Shown: positions 32,528-43,008, numbered from the stretch's first letter. The stretch: 64,000 bases of DNA from Paenibacillus sp. J31TS4 (GCF_018403265.1 NZ_BOSI01000007.1:1-64000), one strand, 5' to 3'. Translations and numbers: made by a program. The notes: generated from the letters alone by a model not told the origin.

Positions 32528-32917
32528 ATGATCATTGGGGTAGGCATCGATCTCGTGGAGATCAGCAGGGTCAAGCGGTTGATGGAAGGGCCAAGCGGGG
32601 AGCGGTTCGTCCAGCGCATTTTGACGCCGGAGGAGCTGAGACTGGCGGAAGATCGGAAGGGAAGGCTGCATGAATATGTGGCGGGCCGGTTCGCCGCCAA
32701 GGAGGCCGTCGCCAAGGCGCTCGCCTGCGGAATAGGCCGCCAGGTCGGCTTTCAGGACATCGAGATTTTGCCTGACCCGCTCGGCAAGCCGGAATGCAGC
32801 CTATCCGCGGTATCGCTCCATCGGCTGAAGCTTGGCAGCGGCGTCCGCGTCCATCTCAGCATCACGCACACGAGCACGAACGCCGCTGCGTACGTCATCG
32901 CGGAGCAAATAGACTAG
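32528..32917 (+). CDS. acpS: Holo-[acyl-carrier-protein] synthase
   Basis: AcpS (129 residues) transfers phosphopantetheine from CoA to acyl carrier protein. The Mg-binding motifs are IIGVGIDLVEISR (2-14) and GRFAAKEAVAKALACGIG (about residues 56-73), and SITHTSTNAAAYVIAE ends the fold. ATG 32528 follows GAGGGGGAG. It lies about 120 bases after nadE and may be cotranscribed with it. The usual neighbours alr or ndoAI are not here. Confidence 0.95.
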   Translation: MIIGVGIDLVEISRVKRLMEGPSGERFVQRILTPEELRLAEDRKGRLHEYVAGRFAAKEAVAKALACGIGRQVGFQDIEILPDPLGKPECSLSAVSLHRLKLGSGVRVHLSITHTSTNAAAYVIAEQID

Positions 32918-32958
32918 TAGAGCGGAATCCGCCGCGCGGTAGCGGCTGTCCGTTCACA

Positions 32959-32997
32959 CAGCAACCCCCCGGTTCCCATAGAGCCGGGGGGTTGCTG
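32959..32997. terminator. Intrinsic terminator between acpS and the cytochrome gene
   Basis: CAGCAACCCCCCGG pairs with CCGGGGGGTTGCTG. The T-run is short, so termination may depend on stem strength. Confidence 0.75.
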
Positions 32998-33113
32998 TTG
33001 GAGCGGGAAGGGTAGCCGATTGCCGTCCTGCCCGACCCGCCGTCGGGTACGAGCGAACGCCAATCATCTCTTGGTCATGGCGTCTCTCTCGCCTTTATCC
33101 ACGGGAAAGCCGC

Positions 33114-33503
33114 TTATTTCTTGGCGGCGAGCCAGTCGGCGAGCGCGTTGATCTCGGTGTCGGAGATGCGGCCTTTGAAGCCCGGCATGCCGTTGCCGCC
33201 GTTGGAGATCTGGGTAACGATCTGCTCCTTCGACCGGCGGGCACCCACCTTGGTCAGATTGGAGTTGCCGCCCATCTTGCCCTCGAGATTATCGCCGTGG
33301 CAGGCGAGGCAGTTTGCCTTGTACACCTGCTCAGCCTGCGCAGTTCCCCCGCCTGCGGTTCCTCCGCCGGTCGTGGCGCCGGGCGTTGTGGTAGCACCAG
33401 GACTCGTCCCCTGCCCGGTTTTGTTGTCGTTCGATTTGCCGCAAGCGCCAAGAGCAAGGACAAGCGCGGCTGCGAGCACAAGCGCTCCGATCTTTTTGTT
33501 CAT
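33114..33503 (-). CDS. Cytochrome c551-type lipoprotein
   Basis: This 129-residue membrane-anchored cytochrome c has a lipoprotein signal (LALGAC, Cys21), a flexible Gly/Thr/Pro tether (about 25-55) and one haem site CLACH (Cys65, Cys68, His69). The sixth haem ligand is probably Met106 in GNGMPGF. It resembles Bacillus CccB and would carry electrons on the outer face of the membrane to cytochrome oxidase. ATG 33503 follows AAGGAG by eight bases. It is transcribed alone. Confidence 0.94.
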   Translation of the reverse strand: MNKKIGALVLAAALVLALGACGKSNDNKTGQGTSPGATTTPGATTGGGTAGGGTAQAEQVYKANCLACHGDNLEGKMGGNSNLTKVGARRSKEQIVTQISNGGNGMPGFKGRISDTEINALADWLAAKK

Positions 33504-33646
33504 GGCAATAGCTCCTTGTGTTGAAGAATGGAAAGTCTACCGATAGAGTGTCCCAAACGGCCAAAACGATACGGGAACCGAACGGGCGTTTTATTTCGCC
33601 CCGGCCGTCTTCTATGCCGGACAGGCTCTCGCGGCGGAGCCGTTTA

Positions 33647-33655
33647 TGCTACAAT
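33647..33655 (+). promoter_or_regulatory. Extended -10 promoter of glpP
   Basis: TGCTACAAT carries the TGN extension and TACAAT (33650-33655), about 40 bases before the glpP start. The -35 is unclear. Confidence 0.5.
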
Positions 33656-33694
33656 TGGAGCAAGACTGGAAATCCGGAAAGGAAGACACCCTTC

Positions 33695-34261
33695 GTGGAA
33701 TCGATTGTCGACATGGTGGAGCACCAAGTGATCGCCTCGGTGCGGTCCGACGAGGAGCTGGCGGACGCGCTCTCCAGTAGCGTCAACGTTATCTTTCTGC
33801 TGAACGGGTCGATCCTGAATCTGCAGGAGAGAATTCTGCTGGGCAAGCGCTCCGGCAAGCGGATGTTCGTTCATTTGGACTTTACGGAAGGGATCGCACC
33901 CGACAAGAGCGGCATCCGGTTCATGGCCAACGACATTCGCCCGGACGGCATCCTGTCGACGCGCAACCATGTCGTCGGATTAGCCAAGGAATACGGGCTG
34001 ATGGCGATCCAGCGGTTATTCCTGATCGACAGCACGGCGATCCGCAATGGACTCCGTGCCATCCACACGTCCGGCGCCGACGCGGTGGAGATCATGCCCG
34101 GCGTCATGCCCAAGGTGATCCGCGAGCTGACCGACCTGACCGATCTTCCGATTATTGCGGGCGGCCTCGTGCGGACGAGAGAGGACGTGCTTGAGGCGCT
34201 CCGGGCGGGCGCACTGGCCGTATCGGTCGGAACGCCCGAATTATGGCGAATGGACTTGTAG
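33695..34261 (+). CDS. glpP: Glycerol-3-phosphate-responsive antiterminator
   Basis: GlpP (188 residues) binds glycerol-3-phosphate and the leader RNA of glp genes, preventing early termination. The TIM-barrel sequence follows Bacillus GlpP: VHLDFTEGIAPDKSGIRFM, DGILSTRNHVVGLAKE, AIQRLFLIDSTA, EIMPGVMP and PIIAGGLVRTREDV. I chose GTG 33695 because it matches the family start and has AAAGGAAG upstream; the frame extends upstream through unrelated sequence. Its target, a leader terminator before glpD, lies only 60 bases downstream. Confidence 0.94.
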   Translation: MESIVDMVEHQVIASVRSDEELADALSSSVNVIFLLNGSILNLQERILLGKRSGKRMFVHLDFTEGIAPDKSGIRFMANDIRPDGILSTRNHVVGLAKEYGLMAIQRLFLIDSTAIRNGLRAIHTSGADAVEIMPGVMPKVIRELTDLTDLPIIAGGLVRTREDVLEALRAGALAVSVGTPELWRMDL

Positions 34262-34287
34262 ACAGATTCCTCCTGGAGGGCTATAAT
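34259..34287 (+). promoter_or_regulatory. Promoter of glpD
   Basis: TAGACA (34259-34264) and TATAAT (34282-34287) are 17 bases apart; the -35 overlaps the glpP stop codon. The start is near 34294. Confidence 0.88.
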
Positions 34288-34321
34288 GGAGCCATAAGCA
34301 TATTGCAAGTGGGCGGAGACC

Positions 34322-34386
34322 AAAGAGAACCCTTTGCTGATTATGCACCTTGTTTAGGTGTGTAGGACGCAGGGTTCTCTTTTTTA
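34322..34386 (+). terminator. glpD leader terminator, probable GlpP target
   Basis: AAAGAGAACCCT (34322-34333) pairs with AGGGTTCTCTTT (34371-34382) followed by a T-run. An inner CACCT/AGGTG hairpin tops it. It lies within the untranslated leader, about 108 bases before the glpD start, the position where GlpP antiterminates in Bacillus. Confidence 0.9.
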
Positions 34387-34493
34387 TGTTCAAGAATCGG
34401 GTGTCCGCCTTCCCGCTCTTGGGCGGGGGCGCCGCACCCGATGGCCGGCACCGCTATGCGCAAGGACGAAGACATGCATTGGAGGGATACAGG

Positions 34494-36164
34494 ATGAGTA
34501 CAGCTTTTGCAGCAACGGAGCGGCAGAACATTCTGAAGGCGATGGCCGCGGAGACACACGACATTCTTATTATCGGCGGGGGGATTACCGGGGTCGGAAC
34601 GGCCTGGGACGCCAGTCGCAGGGGAATGAAGACGGCGCTGATCGAGATGAAGGACTTTGCCTGGGGCACGTCGAGCCGCTCGACCAAGCTCGTGCACGGG
34701 GGCCTGCGCTATCTGAAGCAGGGTGAGGTCAAGCTGGTCATGGAAGTCGGACGGGAGCGCGCGCTGCTGCACCGAAACGCCCCGCACATCGTCATTCCGG
34801 CACCGATGATGCTGCCGATCTACAAGGGAGGCTCGATGGGCTACTTCATGTCCTCGATCGGCCTTTACGTCTATGACATGCTTGCGGGCGTCAAGCGCAA
34901 GGAACGGCGCATCATGTACCGTGTCGCCAAGACGCAGGAGCTCGAGCCCCTGTTCAAGAAGAAGGACATGATCGGTTCGGGCTACTATTACGAATACCGG
35001 ACCGACGACGCCCGGCTGACGATGGAGGTTGCCAAGTGCGCGAACCGCAACGGCGCCAAACTCGTCAACTACGCCCAGGCGGGGGAATTCCTGTACAAGA
35101 ACGGCCGCGTCATCGGCGTGAATGTAACGGACGTTACGACTGGCGAGGAGTACAAGATCTACGCGAAGAAAATCGTCAACGCCGCAGGTCCGTGGGTTGA
35201 CCGTGTCCGCGGCAAGGACCATGAGGTTAAAGGGAAAAAGCTGCTCCTGACCAAGGGCGTCCACCTCGTTGTCGACCACAGCCGCCTGCCGGTCAAGCAG
35301 GCTGCGTACTTCGACGTGCCGGACGGCCGGATGATCTTCGTCATACCGCGCGACGGCAAGACCTATATGGGGACGACGGATACGTTCTACAAGGATGCGA
35401 TCGAAGAGCCGCGGACGACAGTCGAGGATCGGGATTACCTGCTCAACGCGTGCAACAACATGTTCCCGGACGTGAAGCTGACGCCGGATGACGTCGAATC
35501 GATGTGGGCCGGCCTGCGCCCGCTCATTCACGAGGACGGCAAGAAGCCGTCCGAGGTATCCCGGAAGGACGAGATCTTCCTTGCGGACTCGGGTCTCATC
35601 ACCATCGCGGGCGGCAAGCTGACCGGCTTCCGCAAAATGGCCGAGAAGGTTGTCGATCTCGTCGCCAAGCAGATCGGCCAGGAAGAAGGCCGTTCGTTCC
35701 CGGGCTGCACGACCGACCAGGAAGTGCTGAGCGGCGGCAGCACCGACGGCAAGAGCTACGAAGCCTACAAGAAGCAGATTGAGGACGAGGGCATTCGCCT
35801 CGGCCTGAGCCCGAAGCACGCTTCCTATCTGTATTCCCGCTATGGCTCCAACACGCCTCAGATTCATGCCGGCATTCGTGAGATGGCGGGCGAGCAGGCG
35901 CTGTCGACCGACCAGAAGGCGCTGATCGCCGAGGTGGATTACTGCATCCAGAACGAGATGACCGTCACGGCAGTCGACTTCCTTGTCCGCCGGACAGGGC
36001 TTCTGCTCTTCAACGTGAAGCGCGCCAAAGAAATCGCGCCGTCCATTCTGCATCTGCTCGCCGACCGTCTGGGCTGGAGCGAGGCTGAGCTCAAGCTGCA
36101 GCAGGACCGGCTCGAGAAGGAATTCGAGACCGTTAAGGCAACGACGCGCAAGGACAGCAAATAA
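34494..36164 (+). CDS. glpD: Aerobic glycerol-3-phosphate dehydrogenase
   Basis: GlpD (556 residues) oxidises glycerol-3-phosphate to dihydroxyacetone phosphate and passes electrons to menaquinone at the membrane. The FAD fold IIGGGITGVGTAWDA begins at residue 26, followed by FAWGTSSRSTKLVHGGLRY, and GGKLTGFRKMAEKV is the C-terminal FAD contact. The C-terminal helical domain is complete. I chose ATG 34494 with GGAGGG at seven bases. Its long leader carries the GlpP-regulated terminator, and glpK follows. Confidence 0.96.
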   Translation: MSTAFAATERQNILKAMAAETHDILIIGGGITGVGTAWDASRRGMKTALIEMKDFAWGTSSRSTKLVHGGLRYLKQGEVKLVMEVGRERALLHRNAPHIVIPAPMMLPIYKGGSMGYFMSSIGLYVYDMLAGVKRKERRIMYRVAKTQELEPLFKKKDMIGSGYYYEYRTDDARLTMEVAKCANRNGAKLVNYAQAGEFLYKNGRVIGVNVTDVTTGEEYKIYAKKIVNAAGPWVDRVRGKDHEVKGKKLLLTKGVHLVVDHSRLPVKQAAYFDVPDGRMIFVIPRDGKTYMGTTDTFYKDAIEEPRTTVEDRDYLLNACNNMFPDVKLTPDDVESMWAGLRPLIHEDGKKPSEVSRKDEIFLADSGLITIAGGKLTGFRKMAEKVVDLVAKQIGQEEGRSFPGCTTDQEVLSGGSTDGKSYEAYKKQIEDEGIRLGLSPKHASYLYSRYGSNTPQIHAGIREMAGEQALSTDQKALIAEVDYCIQNEMTVTAVDFLVRRTGLLLFNVKRAKEIAPSILHLLADRLGWSEAELKLQQDRLEKEFETVKATTRKDSK

Positions 36165-36203
36165 ACCGGCAGCGGGGGCGGTTCGCCTCCGAGGCACGCA
36201 GAT

Positions 36204-36243
36204 CCGGCCAGCCCTGGCACCGACAGGGGCTTCGGCCGGTTTG
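36204..36243 (+). terminator. Probable terminator after glpD
   Basis: CCGGCC (36204-36209) and GGCCGG (36234-36239) with inner AGCCC/GGGCT pairing, followed by TTTG. It suggests that glpK has its own promoter. Confidence 0.5.
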
Positions 36244-36413
36244 TCGTCCCCGGCGGCGGCAGCCCGTGCGCGCTACGCAGCCCTTACCCGCAAGCGTAGT
36301 ACGGGCTGTCAGCGGCCGGCGGATATGCTATGCTAGCATCGGAACGCCTTGCCGACCCGCCGTTCCGCGGCGGAGCGGCAGGCCTGTGAATGACTATGTA
36401 AACGCCATCATAA

Positions 36414-37925
<1,512 letters not shown>

Positions 37926-37947
37926 CGAAGAAGGTTCCCACGGCATA

Positions 37948-38025
37948 ACAAACAACCTCCCTGCGCATTCGGCAGGCGGGTCCTTCGAGAAGGACTTGCC
38001 GCCGGGGCGCGAGGAGGTTGTTTCT
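37948..38025. terminator. Large intrinsic terminator between glpK and DUF421 gene
   Basis: AACAACCTCC (37951-37960) pairs with GGAGGTTGTT (38013-38022), with an inner TCCTTCGAGAAGGA hairpin. It can act in both directions. Confidence 0.82.
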
Positions 38026-38035
38026 GCTTACGCGG

Positions 38036-38725
38036 CTACTTGGTCAGGATATAGATGCCCTCCGTTTCCTTCCATTCCGCGTAGGCGATGTCGTGGATCC
38101 GCCGTCCCTCGTATCCTTGTTCCTTCAGCTTGTCGAGCAGCCACGAACGGGATAAGCCAAGCTCGCGAAGCGTATCCTCCCGGATGCGGCCGTCCTCGAC
38201 GACGCAGTAGGAGAGGCATTCACTCTCGGCCTCGAGTTGGAGATCCTTTGTTGTGACGGCCTCGTACGGCGCTTTTTTGATCACGCTGAGCGAGCCGTTC
38301 TTCTCGTAGATGGCGTATTCGACCTCCCTCATCGAGAAAATATCCTTTTGCCTCAGCATCATCGTCAGTTGATCGAAATCCAGGTTGTTTTTGTGAAGCT
38401 CGCGGACATTGACATCGCCCTTGGCGATGAGCAGCGAAGGCTTCCCTTCGAGCGTGTTCCGCGAGCTTTTGAAGGTCCGGGTCAACAGATCGAACAGAAA
38501 TGTAAGCACCCCCCAAAAGACCAAACCGAGAACAATCATATAGGGGCTGACTTCCTCATCGTACAGCGTATTGCCGACGATCTCGCTCAGCATAAGCGAG
38601 GAGATGAAATCGAACGGCGTCAGCTGGGAAATTTCTTTCTTGCCGACAAGACGCGTCACAATCCACAGCATGACAAACGAGAACGCTAGCTTGAGCGCCA
38701 CCTGTCCGAACGCCATGAAACGCAC
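38036..38725 (-). CDS. DUF421 (YetF/YkjA-like) membrane protein
   Basis: This 229-residue protein begins with three transmembrane segments and the family's TPFDFISSLMLSEIVGNTL stretch, then a cytoplasmic DUF421 domain (GKPSLLIAKGDVNVRELHKNNLDFDQLTMMLRQ). Relatives in Bacillus are spore or vegetative membrane proteins with poorly known roles, some needed for germination. The start is uncertain: GTG 38725 has GAAAGG very close, while ATG 38716 has a weaker site at a better distance. It is probably monocistronic. Confidence 0.92.
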   Translation of the reverse strand: MRFMAFGQVALKLAFSFVMLWIVTRLVGKKEISQLTPFDFISSLMLSEIVGNTLYDEEVSPYMIVLGLVFWGVLTFLFDLLTRTFKSSRNTLEGKPSLLIAKGDVNVRELHKNNLDFDQLTMMLRQKDIFSMREVEYAIYEKNGSLSVIKKAPYEAVTTKDLQLEAESECLSYCVVEDGRIREDTLRELGLSRSWLLDKLKEQGYEGRRIHDIAYAEWKETEGIYILTK

Positions 38726-39127
38726 CCGCCTTTCTCACTGTGATTGCCCATTCTTACCCGTTCCCGGCTAGAAGGAATCCGGCAAGCAGAGGCGAGAGGC
38801 TGGGAATGAGAGGGAGGCGCGCCAAAGCTCCCCTGTCCGGTTTAACGCGGCGGGGCTGCGGGACGTGACGGCAGCGTTGCGTGCTGCAAGTGCGGGAGGA
38901 CGTGGTTCTGTGTTGGCGTAAGGATGATAAGGTTAGGTAAGATAGGGTTTTTGGGAAGGGCGTGAGCGTGAGCGTGTAGGTATGTATCCACAAGAAAAAT
39001 GATTGTGGAAACGGCCAATGAGCGGAGCGGGTTAAAGCTCATTGGCCGGCACCGACGAATGACATTGGCCTGTTCTGCGCCGACGGATGGGCACCGGCTT
39101 GTTCGGAGACGTCCCGCGCCCTCTAGG
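38726..39127. other. Gene-free region with a 12-bp inverted repeat
   Basis: No convincing gene lies in these 402 bases. The left half is G/A-rich with short GTGAGC direct repeats. At 39012-39048 a perfect 12-bp inverted repeat (CGGCCAATGAGC and its complement) lies just past the stop of the membrane-protein gene and may end its minus-strand transcript. Confidence 0.5.
39012..39048. repeat. Perfect 12-bp inverted repeat, possible terminator
   Basis: Arms 39012-39023 and 39037-39048 are separated by 13 bases. The right-arm sequence CATTGGCC recurs at 39063 as a direct repeat. The poly-U tail on the minus strand is weak. Confidence 0.6.
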
Positions 39128-39703
39128 CTACGCGGAACGGCTGCTGCCGGCCGCCGCCTGGCTCCAGCGCTGAAGCAGCCAGCCGGCGCCGAGCAGGCTG
39201 AACCCGCCCATCAGCTGGATGGCAATCGGGGAGAAGCCGAGGTAGAGAAAGCTGACGAGCGCGGAGAACGTGAGCAGCCACAGGCCGATGTAGACCAGCG
39301 TCTTGCCGAATACGACGCCCAGCAGGACGTACAGAAGCGCCGCCGCGAGGCCGCGCAGCATGCCGCCGTAGAACCAGCTTACGGCGCCCGCGTAGAGCAG
39401 CACCGCCGAGGAGACGGCCAGGACGACGAGCGGCAGCAGCAGCCAGAGCGCCATCTTCCATTCCTTGGCGGCGGGCTCCGCCGTGCGGGCAGGCTTGCGG
39501 AATAGAACGAAAAGGCTGATGAGCAAGGCGGCCGCGAGGGTCGCGGGCTCGATCCAGGTCGGTTCGTTCCAGCGGTAATAAATTTGGAATCCGGCATGGA
39601 GGATCCACTGCAGCCCCCATACATGGAATAACGGCAATAATGAGGATGCTTGAGGCAGATAGCCGCGCATGGTGCGCTGCCAGTCGCCATACGACTGTGC
39701 CAA
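39128..39703 (-). CDS. Unrecognised membrane protein
   Basis: This 191-residue protein has about five hydrophobic segments (for example ATLAAALLISLFVLF, LWLLLPLVVLAVSSAVLLYA, ALLYVLLGVVFG, IGLWLLTFSALVSFL). The layout resembles Yip1 or DUF-type integral proteins, but I see no diagnostic motif. TTG 39703 follows GAGGAGG by seven bases and is the likely start. It lies 57 bases downstream of the AraC-type gene on the same strand and may be cotranscribed. Confidence 0.82.
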   Translation of the reverse strand: MAQSYGDWQRTMRGYLPQASSLLPLFHVWGLQWILHAGFQIYYRWNEPTWIEPATLAAALLISLFVLFRKPARTAEPAAKEWKMALWLLLPLVVLAVSSAVLLYAGAVSWFYGGMLRGLAAALLYVLLGVVFGKTLVYIGLWLLTFSALVSFLYLGFSPIAIQLMGGFSLLGAGWLLQRWSQAAAGSSRSA

Positions 39704-39760
39704 CAGGTCTCCTCCTCTCTTTTTTCTATGCGCTAGCTTACTATTTTCCGGGGCGGGAAG

Positions 39761-40654
39761 TCAAATGGGCGGCTTCGGCCCGGACGGCGGAGGAGTGGCC
39801 GTATGCCCGAGGTCGACCCGGTGCTGCTTGGCGTACTCGCGCGGCGAGACGCCTTCAATTTTTTTGAAGATTCGGCTAAAATAAAACTCGTCCGCATACC
39901 CGACGCTGTTGGCGATCGACTTGAGCCGGTAACCGGATAGCACGAGAAGCTCCTTGGCCCGGTCCATCCGCAAATTCGTCAGGTAATCGATCGGACTGTA
40001 CCCGCTGTATTTGCGGAACAGCCGGGAATAGTGGCTTACGCTGAGCCCGGCCATCTGGGCGAGCTGCTCCAGCGTGAGCGGCTCCTGGTAGTGCCAGCTC
40101 ATGTAGTCCTGCGTGCGCTCGATCGCCGACGTCGTATCGCCTGTAATAAGCTGGGAGCGGAAGTCCAGAACGACCGTCAGCATCAGCTCCTGAAGCATGA
40201 TGCGGCGGCGCATGCCCGTAATCGGGCCGCGCTTGTTCTTGAGCGCGAGGAGCTGCTCCAGCAGATAGATTAGTTTGGGCGTATCGCTGATCGTATACAT
40301 GCCCTGGAGCGGAAACGGCCGCTCGGCGGACGTTTTGAGGCTCCAGCCTTCCTTGCCCGGATGGCTCTCGGCATAGTCGAACCGGAGAAAATAGTATTCT
40401 ACCGGCTCCAGCGGATCGGTCCGCCGTTCGACGGTCATCCCGGGCACGAAGAAGAAAATCTTGCCCGGCTCCGCCGGATAGTGGGTGCCGTTGATGGTGA
40501 ACGTGCCCCTGCCCTTGACGACGAGCCACAGGGAATGGTGGCGGGTCAGGCCGGGCGGCCGGTACCAGTCCGGGTCGGACTTAACGTGCCCGACGAGGAG
40601 CAGGGTATACACCAATTGATTGAGGTTGGCGGCGAGCTCGCCTGGAGTCAGCAT
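39761..40654 (-). CDS. AraC family transcriptional regulator
   Basis: This 297-residue regulator has an N-terminal cupin domain (PGLTRHHSLWLVVKGRGTFTINGTHYPAEPG at about 33-63) and two C-terminal AraC helix-turn-helix motifs (LEQLAQMAGLSVSHYSRLFRKYSG and IANSVGYADEFYFSRIFKKIEGVSPREY, about 195-280). A Pro-rich tail follows. ATG 40654 follows GGAGG by ten bases. No sugar-use genes are adjacent, so the target is unknown. It diverges from mutY across a 294-base spacer. Confidence 0.93.
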   Translation of the reverse strand: MLTPGELAANLNQLVYTLLLVGHVKSDPDWYRPPGLTRHHSLWLVVKGRGTFTINGTHYPAEPGKIFFFVPGMTVERRTDPLEPVEYYFLRFDYAESHPGKEGWSLKTSAERPFPLQGMYTISDTPKLIYLLEQLLALKNKRGPITGMRRRIMLQELMLTVVLDFRSQLITGDTTSAIERTQDYMSWHYQEPLTLEQLAQMAGLSVSHYSRLFRKYSGYSPIDYLTNLRMDRAKELLVLSGYRLKSIANSVGYADEFYFSRIFKKIEGVSPREYAKQHRVDLGHTATPPPSGPKPPI

Positions 40655-40948
40655 GACTTCGTGGCCTCCGTTCGGTCAAGGCCGCCGCGCACCGAAGCGA
40701 TTGTTCGCCGAGCGGCGCGAATGGCGTCCCATAGAGTAGAAGCTGCGCCGAAGCGAAGGGGCCCCCGGACGGGCGGACCCTCTGCCGCTCGGGCAGCATC
40801 CGGCTAGCGATGCGGTCCGCTCCGGCCGTCGACAGGATGGAGCGGTTTCTTCTTATAGTAGAACATCCGCGGGGCTCGTCAAGCCCCAATCGGGAAACTA
40901 CGGAATTCCCAATAGAGAGGTCCGGAAACGGACAAGCAAGGAGGCAGC

Positions 40949-42070
40949 ATGACCAGTCAACAATCAAAAGCTTATTTCTCCGCCAGGCTAGTGCCGTGGT
41001 ACCGGCATGTCAAGCGGGACCTGCCGTGGCGCCGTACGCGCGATCCTTATCACATCTGGATCTCGGAGATCATGCTCCAGCAGACGCGGGTGGAGGCCGT
41101 CATCCCGTATTTTCTGCGGTTCACGGAGCGGTTTCCGACGATCGACGCCCTGGCGGACGCCCCAGAGGAGGACGTGCTCAAGCTGTGGGAGGGGCTCGGC
41201 TATTATTCGCGGGCGCGCAATCTCCAGGCGGCGGCGCGCGAGGTGCGCGACGAGCACGGCGGCATCGTCCCGTCGACCAAGGAAGCCGTGTCCGCGCTCA
41301 AGGGAGTCGGCCCCTATACCGCCGGCGCGATCCTCAGCATCGCCTACAACGTGCCGGAGCCAGCGGTGGACGGCAACGTCATGCGTGTGCTGTCGCGGTA
41401 TTTTGCCCTGGAGGACGATATCGCGAAGCCGGCGACCCGCGTCAAGATCGAAAAGCTGGCTAAGGAGCTCATTCCGGACGGAGCGGCGGGCGACTTCAAC
41501 CAGGGTCTCATGGAGCTAGGGGCGACCGTCTGCACGCCGCGGTCGCCGAAGTGCCTCGTCTGCCCGGTCATGGAGCACTGCGCGGCCCGGATCGCCGGGC
41601 GCGAGGAGGAGCTGCCGATCAAGACGAAAGCCAAGAAGCCGCGTCTCGAGCCGCGCGCCGTCGCGCTCGTGGAAGGAGAAGGCGCGCAGGCGGGCAAGCT
41701 GCTCATCCGCCAGCGGCCGCAGGAGGGCCTGCTCGCGCGGATGTGGGAGCTGCCGCACGTCCCGGTGGAGCGGGCACCGGGGGCCGAGCCCGATGCGCCG
41801 GCGGAGATGGACGCGCTCGCCCGCGAGCTGGCCTCGGGCGACGGCGTGGCGGTCTGGCCGTCCGGCTGGTGGCTGAACACGGAGCACGTGTTCAGCCACA
41901 TTCGCTGGGAGCTGGCCGTGTACCGCTGCCGCCCGGACGCCCGGCTGCGGCCCGAGGCACTGCCGCCCCATTACCGCTGGATCGGGCCCGAAGACGTGGA
42001 CGCTTATGCGTTCCCCAACGTCTTTGTCCGGCTGCTCCAGCGGTACTGGGGGCGGGGAGGCGCCTCCTAG
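40949..42070 (+). CDS. mutY: A/G-specific adenine DNA glycosylase
   Basis: MutY (373 residues) removes adenine mispaired with 8-oxoguanine. The catalytic Glu40 lies in SEIMLQQT, the helix-hairpin-helix LKGVGPYTAG at 117-126, and catalytic Asp141 in VDGNV. The 4Fe-4S cluster uses Cys195, Cys202, Cys205 and Cys211. A NUDIX-like C-terminal domain (about 230-360) recognises the oxidised base. ATG 40949 follows AAGGAGG. It is monocistronic and ends at a very strong terminator. Confidence 0.96.
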   Translation: MTSQQSKAYFSARLVPWYRHVKRDLPWRRTRDPYHIWISEIMLQQTRVEAVIPYFLRFTERFPTIDALADAPEEDVLKLWEGLGYYSRARNLQAAAREVRDEHGGIVPSTKEAVSALKGVGPYTAGAILSIAYNVPEPAVDGNVMRVLSRYFALEDDIAKPATRVKIEKLAKELIPDGAAGDFNQGLMELGATVCTPRSPKCLVCPVMEHCAARIAGREEELPIKTKAKKPRLEPRAVALVEGEGAQAGKLLIRQRPQEGLLARMWELPHVPVERAPGAEPDAPAEMDALARELASGDGVAVWPSGWWLNTEHVFSHIRWELAVYRCRPDARLRPEALPPHYRWIGPEDVDAYAFPNVFVRLLQRYWGRGGAS

Positions 42071-42214
42071 CGCCGTGCGCGTCTCGGCCCAAGCGAGGAG
42101 AGCAGCGTCGCCGTGCCCCGACTCCCGCAGCTCAAAACCAGTGGCACGGAAGCTCACGGGGTTTATGGGGAGACGTGCCGTAGGCACCTTCCCCGTCGGC
42201 GGACGTATGCGCGT

Positions 42215-42262
42215 CAAGACACAACAAAAGCCCGGCGGCTGCCGGGCTTTTGTTGTGTCTTG
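42215..42262. terminator. Very strong bidirectional terminator
   Basis: Perfect 22-bp arms (42215-42236 and 42241-42262) lie between convergent mutY and sodA, with A- and T-runs at the stem ends. Confidence 0.95.
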
Positions 42263-42325
42263 CGGGAGGGCGCCCCGTGCTCACGCAAACGGGGGAGCCG
42301 GACCGCCGGACAGGCGAAGCGAGCC

Positions 42326-42940
42326 TTACTTCTTGGCGGCTTCGTAGCGATTGTTCGCTTCTTCCCAGTTCACAACGTTCCAGAACGCGCCGATGTAGTC
42401 CGGACGCTTGTTCTGATACTTGAGGTAGTAAGCATGCTCCCAGACGTCCAGGCCGATGATCGGAGTCTTGCCTTCCATCAGCGGGCTGTCCTGGTTGGCG
42501 GTGCTGCTGATGCCCAGCTTGCCGTCGTTATCAACGGTGAGCCATGCCCAGCCGCTGCCGAAGCGTGTGGTAGCTGCTTTGGCGAAATCTTCCTTGAACT
42601 TCTCGAATCCGCCGAGCTCGCTGTCGATCGCTTGCGCGAGCGCTCCGGTCGGCTGGCCGCCGCCGTTCGGTCCGATGATTTGCCAGAAGAGAGTATGGTT
42701 GGCGTGGCCGCCGCCGTTGTTGCGAACCGCGGTACGGATCGACTCCGGCACGCTGTTCAGATCGGAGATGAGGTCTTCCACGCTCTTGTCTTGCAGTTCA
42801 GGAGCATTTTCCAGGGCCGCGTTCAGATTGGTGACGTAAGTGTTGTGATGGCGGTCGTGGTGAATCATCATCGTCTGCTCGTCGATGTGAGGCTCCAGCG
42901 CGTTGTTCGGATAAGGCAGTGCAGGTAATTGATGGGCCAT
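42326..42940 (-). CDS. sodA: Superoxide dismutase, Mn type
   Basis: SodA (204 residues) converts superoxide to hydrogen peroxide and oxygen. The metal ligands are His27, His82, Asp165 and His169 (DVWEHAYY), and the [11 protein letters not shown] and GGGQPTG segments fit the manganese group. ATG 42940 follows AGGAGG. It has a good promoter at 42980-43008. A second, fused dismutase is encoded at 50079. Confidence 0.97.
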   Translation of the reverse strand: MAHQLPALPYPNNALEPHIDEQTMMIHHDRHHNTYVTNLNAALENAPELQDKSVEDLISDLNSVPESIRTAVRNNGGGHANHTLFWQIIGPNGGGQPTGALAQAIDSELGGFEKFKEDFAKAATTRFGSGWAWLTVDNDGKLGISSTANQDSPLMEGKTPIIGLDVWEHAYYLKYQNKRPDYIGAFWNVVNWEEANNRYEAAKK

Positions 42941-42979
42941 TTCGTAAAACCTCCTATTGTATGTAGTGATTACGAGTCT

Positions 42980-43008
42980 ATTATCTCTCGTTCCGGTTAA
43001 TAAATCAA
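42980..43008 (-). promoter_or_regulatory. Promoter of sodA
   Basis: On the minus strand, TTGATT (43008-43003) and GATAAT (42985-42980) are 17 bases apart. Confidence 0.8.

Noticed and set aside
34341-36197. 618-residue open frame on the minus strand opposite glpD
   Set aside because: It overlaps glpD in full and runs through the glpD leader terminator; it looks like a codon-bias shadow.
38842-39042. 66-residue minus-strand frame in the gene-free region
   Set aside because: It has no convincing ribosome site, and its end runs through a repeat-rich stretch; Pro/His-rich composition looks random.
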